A DNA stretch of 64,000 bases from Verrucomicrobiota bacterium (lineage in GTDB: Bacteria; Verrucomicrobiota; Verrucomicrobiia; JADLBR01). Positions 61,186 through 64,000 of the stretch are shown piece after piece. The translations under genes and the position numbers were made by a program. The stretch is taken from the NCBI GenBank assembly GCA_029560585.1, contig JAKQKQ010000174.1, forward strand, positions 1-64,000, read 5' to 3'. Numbering within the stretch: the first letter of the stretch is position 1; every line of letters begins with the position of its first letter. A model generated the notes under the pieces. It was not told where the DNA came from. It searched no databases and saw nothing but the letters and a program-made list of their open reading frames with translations.

Positions 61186-62202
61186 ATGATCACGTTCCTG
61201 GTCGTCGGTCGCAACGATAGCTACGGCATCAACCTCCACAAGCGCACCGCGCTCAGCCTCAATTTTTTTGCATCGCTGTGTCAGGAGGAGAGCGATGAGA
61301 TCGTCTACGTGGACTGCAATACCCCGCACCACGAGCAGACGCTCGTCGAGGCCATCGCCGACACGCTCACGCCAGAGGCGCGTCGCCGGATCAAGGCCTA
61401 TCGGATATCCGGCGAGCTGATGCGGCGGGCGATCGGCGACACGCCGTTGCCTTTCTCCGACGAGCTTTCGCGCAACGTCGGGCTACGCCGCAGCAATCCC
61501 GCCAACCCGTGGGTGCTTTCCACCAATTGCGACGTGCTGCTGCACCCGTTCACGGGACGCTCGTTCGTCGATCTGCTGGAGATTCTCGAACAACGCTTCT
61601 ACGTTTGCCCGAGGATATCGATCCCCATCCCGCAGTGGCAGTGCCTCCCGAGGATGGACACCGCCGCCATGCGCTCCTTCTGCGATGCGGTCGTGCTGGC
61701 TGGCTTTCGCTATCCTCCCGAAAAAGGGGCATCGTGGCTTCGTTTTGATTCCGTGGGCGATTTCCAACTCGCTCCGCGAGCCCAGTGGTTCGCCATCCAC
61801 GGCTGCGAGGAGGGGATGAAACTCTGGGGTCACAGCGATGCCAATAATTCGCGGCGCCTCAACCTGCTCAACGGCGGGGGGACGACGCCGGACATCGGCG
61901 GGCACTTTCTGGTGATGCACCTTGACCACAACCCGGATCAGAAGGTGGCCCATACCCACACGCTGCCGCACAACGATTGGAAACAGTGGGTGGAAGACGT
62001 GTCCGACCCGGTGTCCAAGAACCCGGACGATTGGGGGCTGCGCGACATCGACCTTCCCGTCATCCGGCTCGAGGCCATGGCGCCCGCGGCGATCTTGAAA
62101 ACGCATCGGCGACCGCGGAGCTGGTTCCGGCAGGTCCGCCTATCGCTCGTCGCCGGATTCAACCGTCGGGTGAGCCGGATCTTAAACCGGATTAAGCCCT
62201 GA
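61186..62202 (+). CDS. Putative glycosyltransferase, GT-A-like
   Basis: 338 residues. It opens MITFLVVGRNDSYGINLHKRTALSLNFFASLCQEESDEIVYVD, which resembles GT-A nucleotide-binding starts; NPWVLSTNCDVLLHPF may hold the metal-binding Asp. The family is not one I can name with confidence. An SD-like AAGGCG precedes the ATG at 61186, 61 bases after the flippase. The last 21 bases overlap the convergent STELLO-like gene. The context supports a glycosyltransferase role. Confidence 0.72.
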   Translation: MITFLVVGRNDSYGINLHKRTALSLNFFASLCQEESDEIVYVDCNTPHHEQTLVEAIADTLTPEARRRIKAYRISGELMRRAIGDTPLPFSDELSRNVGLRRSNPANPWVLSTNCDVLLHPFTGRSFVDLLEILEQRFYVCPRISIPIPQWQCLPRMDTAAMRSFCDAVVLAGFRYPPEKGASWLRFDSVGDFQLAPRAQWFAIHGCEEGMKLWGHSDANNSRRLNLLNGGGTTPDIGGHFLVMHLDHNPDQKVAHTHTLPHNDWKQWVEDVSDPVSKNPDDWGLRDIDLPVIRLEAMAPAAILKTHRRPRSWFRQVRLSLVAGFNRRVSRILNRIKP

Positions 62203-63183
62203 GATATCGGCGATCCAAGCCCGGACCAGATCGAGTTCCTTGTCTGGCAAGAGATCCATTTCGACGAGCGCCTCGTAGCAGCGAAGCAGGTTTTGGCAGA
62301 CCGTCCCGATCTGGCGACCGGCATCCAGCGTTTTCTTCTCAAGCGCCCTGCGGATGCGGTCATTGTTGAGGTAACCTGGGATCTCCTGCTCAAAATCCTG
62401 GAGCAGTCGATGCTCGTTGCGGTTCTGGTACATGGTCGGCCCCTGGAACGCCAGGCGGGAATCCATCTCCCAGAGGCATCGCTGTGCGACCAGTGATCGC
62501 CAGATGTCGGTCATGCGAAAGGAGCAGAATGATGGCAGGTACATCAGCGGGAACGCCGGTTGAAAGAAGGTCGTGTTCTGGCTGTTGAAGGGGCACCAGC
62601 AACCCGGACCTAGCGCGATGGCCTCGCGCGCCACGAAATCGACCGGGAGTTGATGGACCAGTCGATAGATCGCATCGACATCTGGATCACCGTTGGCCAG
62701 GCCCTGCTGGATGAGGCACTCAACGGGGGCCGCCTCGCCAAACGAGACCGGGTTGGAATCCCGGATCATCTCCAGGGGAAACCCGCGGGGCCAGATCGAA
62801 AGGCCGGGCGCGAATTCCCCGTAGGCGTTGACCCAGCCACTTCCGGTGGCCAGGCGGGCGTCGAGCCGGGGATTTCGTGGTCGCCAGAAGTCGGGCAGGG
62901 GGATGTTGTCATCGTCTGTTTCCACGATGGATCGGGCACCCTCCGATGCCGCGAGCAGATAGCCGAGGTTTTTCCGCGCGTAATGTCGCTCGGGCAAGAG
63001 GGACGCAATCTGAAAAGGCAGCGCGAGCTGCGATCCGATGTCTATGAAACGGGTCCCGGGCAGCGGGTATTCCTTGGGACCGGGCCTATCACCGATGACC
63101 CAAAGCGCACCGGAGGACAGTCCTTCGGCGATGGCCTTGGCCCCCTGGCTTGGGGGAAAAATCGTGGTGACAACAACATGCAT
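62182..63183 (-). CDS. STELLO/DUF288-family glycosyltransferase-like protein
   Basis: 333 residues with the DUF288/STELLO pattern: VVVTTIFPPSQGAKAI at the start, ERHYARKNLGYLLAASEGARSIVETDDDNIP (DDD metal motif about 88-90), FNSQNTTFF, and a later FRMTDIWRSLVAQRCLWE segment. In plants STELLO proteins are Golgi proteins that help cellulose synthase assembly and look like glycosyltransferases. Bacterial members are little studied and occur in surface-glycan loci. It is the only minus-strand gene in this cluster, convergent with 61186 and divergent from the GT4 gene, with only 20 bases between the two starts. Confidence 0.85.
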   Translation of the reverse strand: MHVVVTTIFPPSQGAKAIAEGLSSGALWVIGDRPGPKEYPLPGTRFIDIGSQLALPFQIASLLPERHYARKNLGYLLAASEGARSIVETDDDNIPLPDFWRPRNPRLDARLATGSGWVNAYGEFAPGLSIWPRGFPLEMIRDSNPVSFGEAAPVECLIQQGLANGDPDVDAIYRLVHQLPVDFVAREAIALGPGCWCPFNSQNTTFFQPAFPLMYLPSFCSFRMTDIWRSLVAQRCLWEMDSRLAFQGPTMYQNRNEHRLLQDFEQEIPGYLNNDRIRRALEKKTLDAGRQIGTVCQNLLRCYEALVEMDLLPDKELDLVRAWIADISGLNPV

Positions 63184-63203
63184 CCGCGATCAGGCTATAC
63201 TCC

Positions 63204-64000
63204 ATGCAGGGGAAATCTGGGTCAAGGGCGAACGGCGAGCCGTTGGTCGAGCCGTGTCCCGGCACCCAGGACGCGCGGTCCCAACTCGCGATACTGTGTT
63301 TGACGCAAGGGCAGGGCTCTGGAGCGGAGAGGGTCTTGGCGCTGCTGCTGCGAGAGCTCGGGCCATCCTTTTCGAGTCGCACGATCCTGCTTTGTCCCGA
63401 GGGGTCGGCCATCTCCCGGGCCGCTTCAGAATCGGGATGCCCGGTGTTGCCGTGGCGGGCCACGCGGGATTCGTTCGGCCAGAACCTCGGGGCTTTTCTC
63501 CGCGCGCGACGCGAGCTGCCGCCCGGGATCCGGCTGATTCACGCCTGGACCGCCCGGGCCTTTGAGTGGGCGATCCTGTTGGCCCGCCGGCGGGGTGCCG
63601 GGATCATGGGAACACTGCACGACCATCCGCGCGCCCCCTTCCACCGATTCGGGCGGCGGTTGTTGGTCCGGCGCTGCGCGATCCGGCTCCGGCCCATGGT
63701 ATGTGTGAGCGAGGCCCTGTTGGCCACGTGCGCGCGGCTGGGCGTGGGTCGCTCCCTTCTCGTGATCCGCAACGGGTTGCCCGCGGCGCCGCCCTCAACT
63801 CCGCGCGCGGATCGTGCCCTCCGCATCGGTTTCACCGGCATGAACGCCGCGTGGAAGGGATTTGCGACGATTGCGGCATGGGCCAACCGCAGGCCGGCGG
63901 TGCCCTTGGAGTGGCATCTTTTCGGGGAGCCCTCGCCCGATCTGCAGGATGGGCTGAGCGCCCTGCGGCGTGCCGCGGGGCCGAGTCTCGTTGCGCATGG
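63204..64000 (+). CDS. GT4-family glycosyltransferase, cut by the window end
   Basis: An open frame of 265 codons runs off the right edge. It has a GT4 pattern: LAILCLTQGQGSGAERVLALLLREL near the start, IHAWTARAFEWAILLARRRGAGIMGTLHD, VCVSEALLATCARLGVGRSLLVIRNGLP, then RIGFTGMNAAWKGFATIAAW and LEWHLFGEPS of the donor-binding half. The catalytic C-terminus lies outside. The ATG at 63204 has no clear ribosome site and the first ~25 residues look poorly structured, so a later start (e.g. TTG 63243) is possible. It diverges from the STELLO-like gene. Confidence 0.85.
   Translation, partial: MQGKSGSRANGEPLVEPCPGTQDARSQLAILCLTQGQGSGAERVLALLLRELGPSFSSRTILLCPEGSAISRAASESGCPVLPWRATRDSFGQNLGAFLRARRELPPGIRLIHAWTARAFEWAILLARRRGAGIMGTLHDHPRAPFHRFGRRLLVRRCAIRLRPMVCVSEALLATCARLGVGRSLLVIRNGLPAAPPSTPRADRALRIGFTGMNAAWKGFATIAAWANRRPAVPLEWHLFGEPSPDLQDGLSALRRAAGPSLVAH

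Overview
The window looks like a piece of a high-GC, Gram-negative genome from the PVC assemblage or a neighbouring phylum (Verrucomicrobiota, Lentisphaerota, Kiritimatiellota, Sumerlaeota or Hydrogenedentota). This is inferred from gene content only: a long-form IspG, a PEP-CTERM protein, a DUF1080 protein, secreted PQQ-type propellers, a GH95 fucosidase, a DUF4855/discoidin protein, TIM-barrel UroD-like and amidohydrolase proteins, and many small palindromic repeats. No rRNA, tRNA, CRISPR array, phage or classical insertion sequence was recognised. The only transposase-like gene is a RAYT (REP-associated tyrosine transposase).

Layout. 0-7 kb: PEP-CTERM protein, macro-domain protein, RluD-type pseudouridine synthase coupled to a uracil-DNA glycosylase, then Ser/Thr kinase - TonB - ExbB - ExbD. 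7-15 kb: dnaE, a second receptor-like Ser/Thr kinase paralogous to the first, and a DUF1080 protein. 15-20 kb: dxr - rseP - ispG (isoprenoid synthesis plus envelope protease). 20-32 kb: catabolic and secreted proteins (RluE-like enzyme, UroD-like protein, GH95 lipoprotein, two PQQ-like propellers, a LemA pair) and the RAYT gene. 32-43.5 kb: one minus-strand operon for complex I, nuoABCDHIJK, then two MrpD/NuoL-like antiporter subunits flanking a small membrane protein, then nuoM and nuoN. NuoE, F and G are absent. 44-53.6 kb: an HtrA protease with a degenerate translationally coupled paralogue, a large secreted DUF4855 protein, a TauE exporter, a GT9 glycosyltransferase, a fuconolactonase-like amidohydrolase and an FmdB zinc ribbon. 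53.8-64 kb: a surface-glycan cluster with UDP-galactopyranose mutase, a nucleotidyltransferase-kinase fusion, a HAD phosphatase, a methyltransferase, a second nucleotidyltransferase, a GT2, a flippase, a putative GT-A protein, a bacterial STELLO/DUF288 protein and a GT4 protein cut by the window edge.

The most unusual features are (i) the complex I operon with four antiporter-type subunits, one of which has Asn at the position of the key TM7 lysine; (ii) a dense population of hairpin repeats of several families, many starting at or within a few bases of stop codons, together with a RAYT gene bracketed by inverted hairpins; (iii) the HtrA/pseudo-HtrA pair; and (iv) the five-gene overlapping nucleotidyltransferase/kinase/HAD/methyltransferase block, which probably makes an unrecognised activated glycan building block or decoration.
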